Shown piece by piece: positions 9,310-17,045 of a stretch of DNA of 64,000 nucleotides. Position 1 is the stretch's first letter. The number at the start of each line of letters is the position of its first letter. This DNA is from CAYWWM01 sp965198025 (lineage in GTDB: Bacteria; Acidobacteriota; Terriglobia; 2-12-FULL-54-10). The stretch is taken from positions 1,054,001 through 1,118,000 of the forward strand of contig OZ240237.1 in NCBI GenBank assembly GCA_965198025.1, in the 5' to 3' direction. The position numbers and the translations under genes were made by a program. The notes under the pieces were generated by a model. That model was not told the origin of the DNA and searched no databases. It worked only from the letters and a program-made list of their open reading frames with translations.

Positions 9310-9443
9310 CCGCGTCCTGATCTGACCCCACGGTGCCATTCTCCAACCGGACCACCCCAATAGCGCACAATCTCGGGGCCGACTCCAGAGGCTTCTGTAC
9401 TGCGGGATGACTGCCGGGCCATGGCCCAAATCCTTGGAGAGTG

Positions 9444-9461
9444 TCTCAGTTCAAACTGAGA
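9444..9461. promoter_or_regulatory. operator-like dyad
   Basis: Perfect inverted repeat TCTCAGTT-CA-AACTGAGA, 12 bases before a good -35 box. The position suits an activator or repressor site for the LolA-like gene and its partner. The regulator is unknown. Confidence 0.45.
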
Positions 9462-9473
9462 GACTACCAATCC

Positions 9474-9502
9474 TTGACAATGGAACACTCTTCCGGTATT
9501 TT
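9474..9502 (+). promoter_or_regulatory. sigma70-type promoter for the LolA-like operon
   Basis: TTGACA (9474-9479), 17-base spacer, TATTTT (9497-9502). The predicted start lies about 60 bases before the ATG at 9574. Bases 9310-9443 hold nothing else recognised. Confidence 0.5.
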
Positions 9503-9573
9503 CTGCTAAACTGGCGGAGGTTTACGCTGGCGAGACTGGCTTTAGAAATGATTGCCTTCGACTAAGGAAATTT

Positions 9574-10398
9574 ATGATGTCTGGACAATTTATGTTCCGT
9601 CTAATTCCCGTGTTCTGTGCACTGTCGGTGACCGGCGTGACCGGACTTTTTGCACCGCCGACCGCCTTCGCCCAAAATAACACGCCCGAGGAGATCGGGC
9701 TGAGAATCGCCGAGGAGGCCCGGGCTCTTGAGGAAGGATTCGGCAACTTTGTAGCCCGACAGGTTATGGTGTTGCGCAACAAGCAGGGCCAGGAGAGCCG
9801 GCGCCAGCTCCGAGTTCAGGTGTTTGAGGTGCCTGACGACGGGAACAAGAGCCTGTTTGTATTCGACGAGCCGCGAGACGTCCAGGGCACATCGTTTCTG
9901 GTTTACGCTCACCCGGAAGAAGCAGACGAGCAGTGGCTGTATCTGCCCGCACTGCGACGTGTAAAGCGCATCAGTTCCTCGAACCGGTCCGGTTCCTTCA
10001 TGGGCAGCGAGTTTGCTTACGAAGACCTGACCCCTCAGGAAGTAGAAAAGTTCACCTACCGATATCTGCGCGATGAATCGTGCGGCGACCTAACATGCAC
10101 GGTCACGGAACGGACACCGGTGGACAGGTCGGGATACCGTCGCCAAGTGGTCTGGCGCGACAAGGATGAGCATCGCGTTTGGAAGGTGGAGTATTACGAC
10201 CGCAAGGACGACCACCTGAAGACGCTTACCATGGACAATTACGCGCAGTATCTGAATCGCTACTGGCGGGCGAGTGAGATGGAGATGGTGAATCACCTGA
10301 CCGGGAAGAGCACCATCCTGACGTGGACCGATTATCAATTCCAGACCGACCTGAACGAAAATGATTTCACCCAGACAGGACTGAGGCGGGCACGATGA
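9574..10398 (+). CDS. LolA-like outer membrane lipoprotein-sorting protein
   Basis: 274 residues with a signal peptide (hydrophobic core to about residue 33, cleavage near AFAQ). The mature part, including VFDEPRDVQGTSFLVYAH, QWLYLPALRRVKRISSSNR and GSFMGSEFAYEDL, is typical of the LolA-like family that accompanies RND/MMPL transporters. These proteins adopt a half-barrel that binds lipid or lipoprotein in the periplasm. The stop overlaps the next start (ATGA at 10395), so the two are translationally coupled. An MMPL transporter is encoded convergently just beyond. I infer a shared lipid or lipoprotein export job. An adjacent ATG at 9577 is an equal choice of start. Confidence 0.75.
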   Translation: MMSGQFMFRLIPVFCALSVTGVTGLFAPPTAFAQNNTPEEIGLRIAEEARALEEGFGNFVARQVMVLRNKQGQESRRQLRVQVFEVPDDGNKSLFVFDEPRDVQGTSFLVYAHPEEADEQWLYLPALRRVKRISSSNRSGSFMGSEFAYEDLTPQEVEKFTYRYLRDESCGDLTCTVTERTPVDRSGYRRQVVWRDKDEHRVWKVEYYDRKDDHLKTLTMDNYAQYLNRYWRASEMEMVNHLTGKSTILTWTDYQFQTDLNENDFTQTGLRRAR

Positions 10399-11651
10399 TT
10401 CCAGTCTGGGCGGCTCGCGCGCAAGGTATCGCGGCCGCCATCTGGATTCTCAGTTCCCTTCTCGCCGTCGACGCCTACCCCCAAACCTTTTCCGGACGCA
10501 TCAGCGCCGAGGGTCGTTGGTTTCCCCAGGACGCCGCCTTTGCCGCTCAGCGCTCGCTGGCGACGGGCTTCGTTGCGGAGCCCATTCTCTACCTGGAGGA
10601 TAGCGCTGGCCGAAGCGTCACGTTCGCACCCTTCTTCCGCTATGACCATTCGGACCCGCGCCGCACCCACTTCGATCTGCGCGAAGCGTATCTATTGCTG
10701 TTCGGCGAGATCGGGGATACCGGCTGGGAACTGCGCCTCGGTGTCGACCAGGTATTCTGGGGCGTCGTCGAATCGCAGCGCTTGGTGGATATCGTCAACC
10801 AGGTCGACTTCGTAGAGCATCCTAACGGAGAAGCCAAGCTGGGCCAACCGATGGCGCACGCGACGTGGTTCGGCGATTGGGGTACGTTCGAGATATTCGG
10901 TATGCCATATCACCGCGCACGGACATTTCAGGGGCGCGAAGGCCGCCTGCGGCTGCCGTTAGTCGTGGATGACGAACATATCGAGTACGAGAGTAAAGCC
11001 GGGCCGTGGCACCTGGACTTGGCCTCCCGCTACAGCCGCAGCATCGGACTGCTCGATCTGGGACTGAGCATATTCAGCGGTACCAGCAGGGACCCGTTCC
11101 TGATCCCGGGAGCCGATTCGGAGGGAGCTCCGACCCTGATGCAGTATTACACGCAGATAAGCCAGGTCGGGCTGGACGCCCAGGTGACGGTTGACTCCTG
11201 GTTGCTAAAGCTGGAGGCGATCCAGCGCGCCGGGGCTCGCAACCTATTCGGAGTGGAAGAGTCCTACTTCGCCACAGTTGTCGGCGGCGAATACGCATTC
11301 TATTCGGTAGCCGGATCCGCTGTGGATCTCAGCCTGCTCAGCGAATGGAACTATGACGCGCGAGGCCGCAACGCGACGCCGAGTCGCTCTCCCAACACGC
11401 TCGAAAACGACGTCTTCCTCGCCACGCGCTTCGCGTTCAACGACGTCCAAAGCACCGAGATTACCGCAGGCTTTTTCTTTGACGTGGGCCGCGCCACGCG
11501 CACGCTGGGGATCGAATTCGACCGGCGGCTTTCTGATAAGTGGTCCCTGCATGCGGAGGGTACCGCACTCCTCAGCGTGGACGAAGCGGATCTCCATTAC
11601 GCGATGCGAACCGACAGTTTCCTGGAATTCCGCCTGACCTACAACTATTAG
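10395..11651 (+). CDS. outer membrane beta-barrel-type protein of unknown function
   Basis: 418 residues with a signal peptide (IAAAIWILSSLLAVDAYPQ). The remainder is rich in alternating aromatic/charged strands (GWELRLGVDQVFWGVVESQR, FLEFRLTYNY) and ends in Tyr, as expected of a beta-barrel. No named family is recognised, though the FWG motif recurs in DUF1302-like barrels that sit beside LolA-like and RND genes. Its ATG overlaps the stop of the LolA-like gene by four bases. It may be the outer membrane partner of the MMPL protein encoded on the other strand. Confidence 0.65.
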   Translation: MIPVWAARAQGIAAAIWILSSLLAVDAYPQTFSGRISAEGRWFPQDAAFAAQRSLATGFVAEPILYLEDSAGRSVTFAPFFRYDHSDPRRTHFDLREAYLLLFGEIGDTGWELRLGVDQVFWGVVESQRLVDIVNQVDFVEHPNGEAKLGQPMAHATWFGDWGTFEIFGMPYHRARTFQGREGRLRLPLVVDDEHIEYESKAGPWHLDLASRYSRSIGLLDLGLSIFSGTSRDPFLIPGADSEGAPTLMQYYTQISQVGLDAQVTVDSWLLKLEAIQRAGARNLFGVEESYFATVVGGEYAFYSVAGSAVDLSLLSEWNYDARGRNATPSRSPNTLENDVFLATRFAFNDVQSTEITAGFFFDVGRATRTLGIEFDRRLSDKWSLHAEGTALLSVDEADLHYAMRTDSFLEFRLTYNY

Positions 11652-11719
11652 CCGTACTCACCCTGCACGCGGCCCCCGCCGACATGAAGTGCTTGACGAT
11701 GGACGGCAATCACTCCGCT

Positions 11720-14068
11720 TCAGCCTTGTGTCTCGAGCTGGATTGCGCCACTTGGCTCCCTGCGGTCGACGCTAAGCAGCAGCGTCGGCAGTAGCAGAAA
11801 ATCCGCGGCCAGAGCCAGGATGATCGTCATTGTCACCAGGGCCCCCAGCGCCCAGCTCACTTCGAACCCTGATGAGGCAAACACCAGAAAACCGGCCGAG
11901 AGGACGGCGCTCGTGGTGAACAGCGCGTGCCCCACGTTGCGAAAGGCGAAGCGCACCGATTCCGTTGTGGAAAGTCCTTCGCGCCGAACTTGCAGATACT
12001 TGCTCAGGAAGTGGATGGTGTCGTCCACCACGATTCCGAAGACGACGGCGATGACCACTGATGACGCAATGCCTACGTGGCCAACGAGATAACCCCACAG
12101 ACCGAAGCTCATAATGACGGGAATGAAATTCGGCAGGAGGCTGATCAGTCCAATCCGAATACTCCGGAAGATGAATATCAGGATGAAAGAAATGAGCAAC
12201 ATCGCGGTGATGGTGCCACTGAGCATGCTGGTGATGTTACGCTGCGACAGGTGAGCGAAGATGACGCTGATGCCCGAGGCCTCTATCGCGAGCTCCGGCG
12301 CGTTGGCTCGGAGCCACTCCTGTGCTCGCGCGTCCAGCTCACGCAACTCCTGGGACCACGAGTTGCCGGTTGCAACAACCATGCGCGTGGCCGACTTTCC
12401 AATGTCGATGCGGTCGTTGAGGTCGCTGCCGAACGGCAATGAAAGCTCGTAGAGCAGCAGGTACTGCGACGCGAGCTCCTGGTTCTCAGGCAGGCGGTAG
12501 AAGGACGGATCGTCTCCGTTCATGTTCTTGTTGAGGCGTTTTATGATGTCCGGAAACGACTGAACATAAGAAACTTCAGGCTGCTCCCGGTACCATTCCG
12601 CGAACGCATCGATCTTGTGCAGGTACTCGGGGTCCGTGATACCACCTTCGCGCCCCGAGTCTAGCGAGTATTCCAACCTGTCGAGTCCAGTCAGGTTCGC
12701 GGCAATAAAATCCGAATCGCGCCGAAACTGATAGCGGTCGTCGAAGTACTGCGTCATGTTGTCATTCAGCTCGATGCGCGGAATGCCGACTGCCAGAACG
12801 AGCACTACTACTGTCATGGACCACAGCACCTGCGAGCGTCGAGCGATGACGAAGTCGGCGAAACGTTCGAAGAAGTGTTCGAAAAGCACCGGCTGACCTG
12901 TTTGGACACGCGGCACGCGCAGCGGCATGATCGCAAGTAGCGCCGGCAGGAGGATCATGGTGTATGCGAGGGCACACAACACACCGAATGCCACATAGTT
13001 TCCAAGTACGTGGAACGGAGGCGAGTCCGAAGCGTTCAGGCTGAGGAATCCGATCGCTGTCGTAATGGAAGTGAGGACGACGGGGTAGGTATTGACCTGG
13101 AACGACTTGACGATGGCGGCGTGCCTGTCCAACCCGCGCCGCATGCTCAGCAGAACGGTCGTGACGATGTGGATGGAATCCGCTATTGCGATCACCATGA
13201 CGATGATTGGCACGCCGGAGTTGACGGGACTGAACACTACGCCCCGCCAACCGGCAAACCCTATGGTAGTGCTGACGACGAACAGGAGCACGGCGACGAC
13301 CGCCACCGTGGCGAGGACCGAGCGCAGCAGAACGATCGCGGCAATCACGATGATGAGGAACACGATCGGCGTCAAAGTCTGGATATCACTCAGCGTGGCA
13401 TCGGAGAACGTGCGGTTCATGACAACATCGCCGGTCGCATAATAGTCGATGCCGGGGTGCCGCGCGCGGGCTTCGTCCAGGACCGAGTTGAGATAGTCAG
13501 TGATTTCGATCACTGCCAAGTCGGGATTCTCGGGGAGAACGAAATTGATGGCTACGCCGGCTACCCGACCATCGTAGGAGATCAGCCGGCCGGCAATATC
13601 TATCGCGTCCAGCGCAATCGTCTCTGTTCTGGCCAGTTCGGCATCGCTCAATCCGCCGGCATTTTCCACGAGCGGGGCGACAATCAGATCATCCTCGCCG
13701 GCCGCCTCGCTGTGGCTATAGTTAGTGAGCGAGTCGACACGACTGGAGTACGGCGCCTGCCAAGCCGCTTCAGTCAGTTCCTCGACGGCGCCGAGCGTCT
13801 CGCGTGTAAAAACCGTACCCTCCCGCGGCGCAACCGCAATCAAGGCGCGGTTGGAGACGGCGTAGGTATTCTCCAGAGCGTTGAAAGCAATGAGTTGCGG
13901 GTTATCATCACTGAACAGAATGCGGTAGTCGTTCGTGACGGTGAGAGTGGGAGCACCGGCGGCAATCACCAGCATGACCACGGTAGCAAGCGCAGCAACC
14001 AGCCACTTGTGGCGCAGAACTGCCGCCACATACCGATCCAGCAACGAAGGAGTCATCGTTCCGGGCAT
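11720..14068 (-). CDS. RND superfamily (MMPL/SSD) exporter
   Basis: 782-residue inner membrane protein with the two-fold MMPL layout. TM1 (about 20-40) is followed by a periplasmic domain of about 200 residues and a five-helix bundle, then the whole unit repeats. FVVSTTIGFAG, VIAIADSIHIVTTV and VVFGIVVDDTIHFLSKYLQ carry the Asp/His residues of the proton relay in TM4 and TM10. Family members move lipids, hopanoids or lipoproteins, usually with a LolA-like protein. That partner lies convergently at 9574, 70 bases past the facing gene. The ATG at 14068 has GGGTGAT close upstream; an ATG at 14056 is possible. Confidence 0.85.
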   Translation of the reverse strand: MPGTMTPSLLDRYVAAVLRHKWLVAALATVVMLVIAAGAPTLTVTNDYRILFSDDNPQLIAFNALENTYAVSNRALIAVAPREGTVFTRETLGAVEELTEAAWQAPYSSRVDSLTNYSHSEAAGEDDLIVAPLVENAGGLSDAELARTETIALDAIDIAGRLISYDGRVAGVAINFVLPENPDLAVIEITDYLNSVLDEARARHPGIDYYATGDVVMNRTFSDATLSDIQTLTPIVFLIIVIAAIVLLRSVLATVAVVAVLLFVVSTTIGFAGWRGVVFSPVNSGVPIIVMVIAIADSIHIVTTVLLSMRRGLDRHAAIVKSFQVNTYPVVLTSITTAIGFLSLNASDSPPFHVLGNYVAFGVLCALAYTMILLPALLAIMPLRVPRVQTGQPVLFEHFFERFADFVIARRSQVLWSMTVVVLVLAVGIPRIELNDNMTQYFDDRYQFRRDSDFIAANLTGLDRLEYSLDSGREGGITDPEYLHKIDAFAEWYREQPEVSYVQSFPDIIKRLNKNMNGDDPSFYRLPENQELASQYLLLYELSLPFGSDLNDRIDIGKSATRMVVATGNSWSQELRELDARAQEWLRANAPELAIEASGISVIFAHLSQRNITSMLSGTITAMLLISFILIFIFRSIRIGLISLLPNFIPVIMSFGLWGYLVGHVGIASSVVIAVVFGIVVDDTIHFLSKYLQVRREGLSTTESVRFAFRNVGHALFTTSAVLSAGFLVFASSGFEVSWALGALVTMTIILALAADFLLLPTLLLSVDRREPSGAIQLETQG

Positions 14069-14789
14069 ATCACCCTAGGACCGCGCAATCGTGGGTTCAC
14101 GGGCAGTCGACTATCAAGGAGCGATGGACCATGAGGATACAAACGTCGTGCCCGAGTCATCGCCGCCACGGCAGAGCGAACGGAAGGCGGCGTCGACAAC
14201 AAGGTTTGCGGGAAGCGCGTTGACAGACCCTTGATGGGTTCACGTATGATTGCCATCAGCCACACAAGCCGAGAACCGAGTATAGCATGGTGCCGCCTGC
14301 GAACGGAATGGCAGACAGCGATATAGCCTACCAGACCGCAATCCCGCCCAGGGTATCCCGCACCTTTGCGCTCACGATCTTCTCGGATGCGGAGTTCAAC
14401 CTGAACCCCCTCTCGGTCGACCATTACGCCCCCCGCTTCGCCACTGGCCTGTTTATCCTGGCAGGTGTCGCTCGCGGGCACTTCGTAAACGCGTTGCGTT
14501 AGATCGAACTTACCCTGGCCCGTGAGATCGGTATTGGCCGATTCGCCCTGTAGGCCTTGGGGATGGCCGGGCTAACGCTGCGCCGCATTCGCGACAGGCC
14601 AGCCCTACCGGGACGGGCGGGAGATTAAGATCTCACGGCGCAGCTTGTTGACGGTTACTGTGGAATCCGCGGATCGTCGTGTTATTGGAGCTTCACCACG
14701 AACTCGCTGGGCTTCGGTCCGGAGAGATGTAAGCGGCCGCTTAGGCCGCGATCTATTTTACGTCGTTTTTCTCCATTCGAATGGTTGCT
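14069..14789. other. intergenic stretch, possible decayed sequence
   Basis: Between the MMPL gene and the phosphatase remnant. Two open frames of 71 codons (+, 14287) and 142 codons (-, ending 14053) overlap each other and match no family I know. Bases 14510-14640 read in one frame as short protein-like stretches separated by stops (AREIGIGRFAL, MAGLTLRRIRDRPALPGRAG), so a decayed gene is possible but unidentified. Confidence 0.4.
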
Positions 14790-15006
14790 GGTATACTAAG
14801 AGTCTAACGGAAGCCACGAACCACAGCGGTGATCTGTTCGGCAAGGAACTGCTGAAGAGGAACCTGGTCGGTGTATCGCGGCAATCGCCGGAGGAGATTG
14901 CGAACAATTTCTGGGACCAGATCGGAAACTTCTCGGTAACACCGTGGCTGCCGACAACAGGGCCTGCCTCGTTCTACGGCACCGGATGAGCTTCCCGGGG
15001 CGTGAA
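14790..15006 (+). pseudogene. 3' remnant of a duplicated SpoIIE-type phosphatase gene
   Basis: Reads SLTEATNHSGDLFGKELLK and SRQSPEEIANNFWDQIGNFS, against GLTDATNRNGNLFGKERLE and SRRSPEEIVNHVWNQIGNFS in the intact phosphatase. Near 14942 the frame shifts, and the ending continues in another frame as ACLVLRHRMSF. DNA similarity carries on past the old stop (GAAGG.CG.T.CCA...GTGATC), so this came from a segmental duplication. Everything upstream of the last ~70 codons is missing. Confidence 0.8.
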
Positions 15007-15066
15007 GGTCGTTACCATGCGTGATCGCACAAAAGGGTATTTTGGATGCTATGGGGGCTCATCACT

Positions 15067-15492
15067 ATGTCTAATGAATTACGTGTCAACCTGCCTGCTC
15101 GGCTGTCCGAACTGCATTCCCTGACGAAGATGGTAGAAGATTTCGGAGACGCCAACAAGCTGCCCGTGGCTAAAGTGTTCGCCGTGAACCTGGAGTTGGA
15201 CGAGTTGATCTCGAACACGGTGATCCACGGCACCTTCGAGGATGGGATCGATCCCCAAATAGATATCCACTTGAAAGTCCAGTGCGATATCCTGATCCTG
15301 ACCGTGGAGGACAACGGGGCGATGTTTAATCCCACAATGGACACAGAACCGGAAATTTCGTCGGCACTCGAGGCGCGGAAAGTGGGTGGCCTGGGCCTAC
15401 ATCTGGTCAAGGAATTAGCCGACCGTGTCTCCTATGACTTCGTGGGCGGCAAGAACCGTTTGACCTTGGAGCACGATCTCAAGCTCGCATAG
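15067..15492 (+). CDS. RsbW/SpoIIAB-like anti-sigma serine kinase (HATPase_c_2)
   Basis: 141 residues, soluble. GHKL ATPase motifs are in order: N-box ELISNTVIHG, G1 box VEDNGAMFNP, G2 box GGLGLHLVKELAD. Proteins of this type bind a sigma factor and phosphorylate their STAS antagonist. The STAS gene follows at 15540 after 47 bases. The ATG at 15067 fits the family start; an ATG at 15046 would add seven residues. It is the only kinase/anti-sigma gene in the window and may have to serve both STAS proteins and the one intact phosphatase. Confidence 0.85.
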   Translation: MSNELRVNLPARLSELHSLTKMVEDFGDANKLPVAKVFAVNLELDELISNTVIHGTFEDGIDPQIDIHLKVQCDILILTVEDNGAMFNPTMDTEPEISSALEARKVGGLGLHLVKELADRVSYDFVGGKNRLTLEHDLKLA

Positions 15493-15539
15493 CAATATCA
15501 CTGCGGGGAATCGTCCCGATTCTAGAGAGAGGCGTAGCG

Positions 15540-15881
15540 ATGAATATTGAAGTTGCTGAAGAACGAAACAACAACGTCCTCGTGCTGCTGCCGGTCGACC
15601 GGCTCGATAGTACGAACGCACAAAAATTCGAATCCATGGTCATGGATCACATAATCAAAGGCGAACAGCGCATGATCGTTGATTTCAGCCGTCTGAACTT
15701 CATCAGCAGTTCCGGTCTGAGGGTACTTCTTATCGCAGCCAAGAAACTCACCGCGAGCCAGGGGAAGCTCGTCCTATGCAACATGCACGATCACATCCGC
15801 GAAATTTTTGTGATCAGCGGCTTCGATCGGATCATCTCGATCAAAGAGTCACGCCAAACAGCTCTGGACGTGTTCACCTAA
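15540..15881 (+). CDS. STAS-domain anti-anti-sigma factor, second copy
   Basis: 113-residue STAS domain; DFSRLNFISSSGLR gives Ser57 as the expected phosphorylation site. It is the paralogue of the protein at 4448 (about two-thirds identical, same length, no gaps). Directly downstream of the RsbW-like gene, it forms the standard switch pair. AGAGAGGCG lies before the ATG. Confidence 0.9.
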   Translation: MNIEVAEERNNNVLVLLPVDRLDSTNAQKFESMVMDHIIKGEQRMIVDFSRLNFISSSGLRVLLIAAKKLTASQGKLVLCNMHDHIREIFVISGFDRIISIKESRQTALDVFT

Positions 15882-15882
15882 G

Positions 15883-15900
15883 GCCGCGACACGCCGCGGC
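15883..15900 (+). terminator. possible hairpin after the STAS gene
   Basis: GCCGCG-ACACGC-CGCGGC directly after the stop codon. No T-run follows, so it is a weak candidate. Confidence 0.3.
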
Positions 15901-16060
15901 GTCATCATGCCGGCGTTTCGCCTCCGCGAGCATCTCCCTTCAGCCGGCCGCGCTTTCGTGGCCCATCGCGATTCCATCAGCGAGCAACTCTCCTGCCAAG
16001 CATCCTGAATCGCAGGAGATTATGCGAGTCCGGAATGGAAGCGCAATTCGTTGCCGCTTT

Positions 16061-16750
16061 TCACAGGAGCCGCAGCGCCAGGAAGAATACCGGAAAAAAT
16101 ACCACATCGAAGTAGCGCCACGCGATCAATAGTCCCAGCAGTGACAGCATCGGCGAACGAACCATCTCAAGCCACCGCCGAAACAGGTCTTCCGGCAGAA
16201 CCAGCCCAATGGCGCTGTGCCCGTCGAGCGGAGGCACGGGAATCAGGTTGAACGTTCCGAGCAGCAGGTTGAGCGAAAACAAAATACTCAGAAACTGTGC
16301 CGCGCCCTCCCCCGCTGCGCTCGTTGCTTCCACCACACGGATAAAGCTGAACGTCTCCGGGATTACAAAGAACCCCATCCCGGTCCCGGCGTGGATCAGC
16401 AGCACGGCCGCCAGCGCCAACAGGAAGTTTGCCGCCGGCCCGGCCAGCGCCATCAGGGCCGCCCGCTTTGGGCGCCGCTGCTCCCAGTAGGGATCGTACG
16501 GCGCGCTTCCCCACCCGAGCATCCAGCCGCTCAGGAACAGGCTGATGATCGGTACCAGAACGGTCCCGAACGGCTCTCGCCGGATGTGCGGCAGCGGGTT
16601 CAGCGTGACTTGTCCGGAATGGTACGCCGTCAGGTCGCCGCCCCACTTCGCCACCAGCGCGTGCGCCGCCTCATGGCACGTCAGCGACATCAGGAATGCT
16701 ACATACCACAGGGGGAATAAAGCTAACAGAGCTTCCATGTCCGGTGTCAT
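16061..16750 (-). CDS. site-2 protease family (M50) membrane metalloprotease
   Basis: 229 residues and about five to six membrane segments. The zinc site HEAAH (His26, Glu27, His30) lies in the first helix, and NLIPVPPLDG near residue 180 supplies the third ligand (Asp). This is the short form without a PDZ domain (YwhC/SpoIVFB-like). Such proteins cleave membrane-anchored substrates within the bilayer; the substrate is unknown. It is divergent from the antiporter gene, and the ~295 bases between them show no further gene. An ATG at 16738 is an alternative start. Confidence 0.85.
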   Translation of the reverse strand: MTPDMEALLALFPLWYVAFLMSLTCHEAAHALVAKWGGDLTAYHSGQVTLNPLPHIRREPFGTVLVPIISLFLSGWMLGWGSAPYDPYWEQRRPKRAALMALAGPAANFLLALAAVLLIHAGTGMGFFVIPETFSFIRVVEATSAAGEGAAQFLSILFSLNLLLGTFNLIPVPPLDGHSAIGLVLPEDLFRRWLEMVRSPMLSLLGLLIAWRYFDVVFFPVFFLALRLL

Positions 16751-17045
16751 TTCTGCCTCTTCACTACGCCATTCGCCATGGCGCCGGGCTTCTTGCTAAT
16801 CGCGATTCACTATCCACATTCATTGCTTCTCATCTTAAGCCAACTCTCAGCGAATACGAAAGGCGATTCGCTTGCAGCCCGTAGCCCCGCCACTCCCGCT
16901 GTGCCGTGGATTTGTTCCGCCAGGCGGCCCTCATCTCTTCGTGCTTCCGTGATCCTGATGATCATATCCGTTCACCGCTCACTGAGTCCTTTGCCTCCCT
17001 GCCAATCACGAACCACTCCCCCAAGAATGCTATCCTTGAAAAGCG

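Noticed and set aside
14053..14481. 142-codon minus-strand open frame upstream of the MMPL gene
   Set aside because: Overlaps the MMPL start and resembles nothing; composition looks like random high-GC frame.
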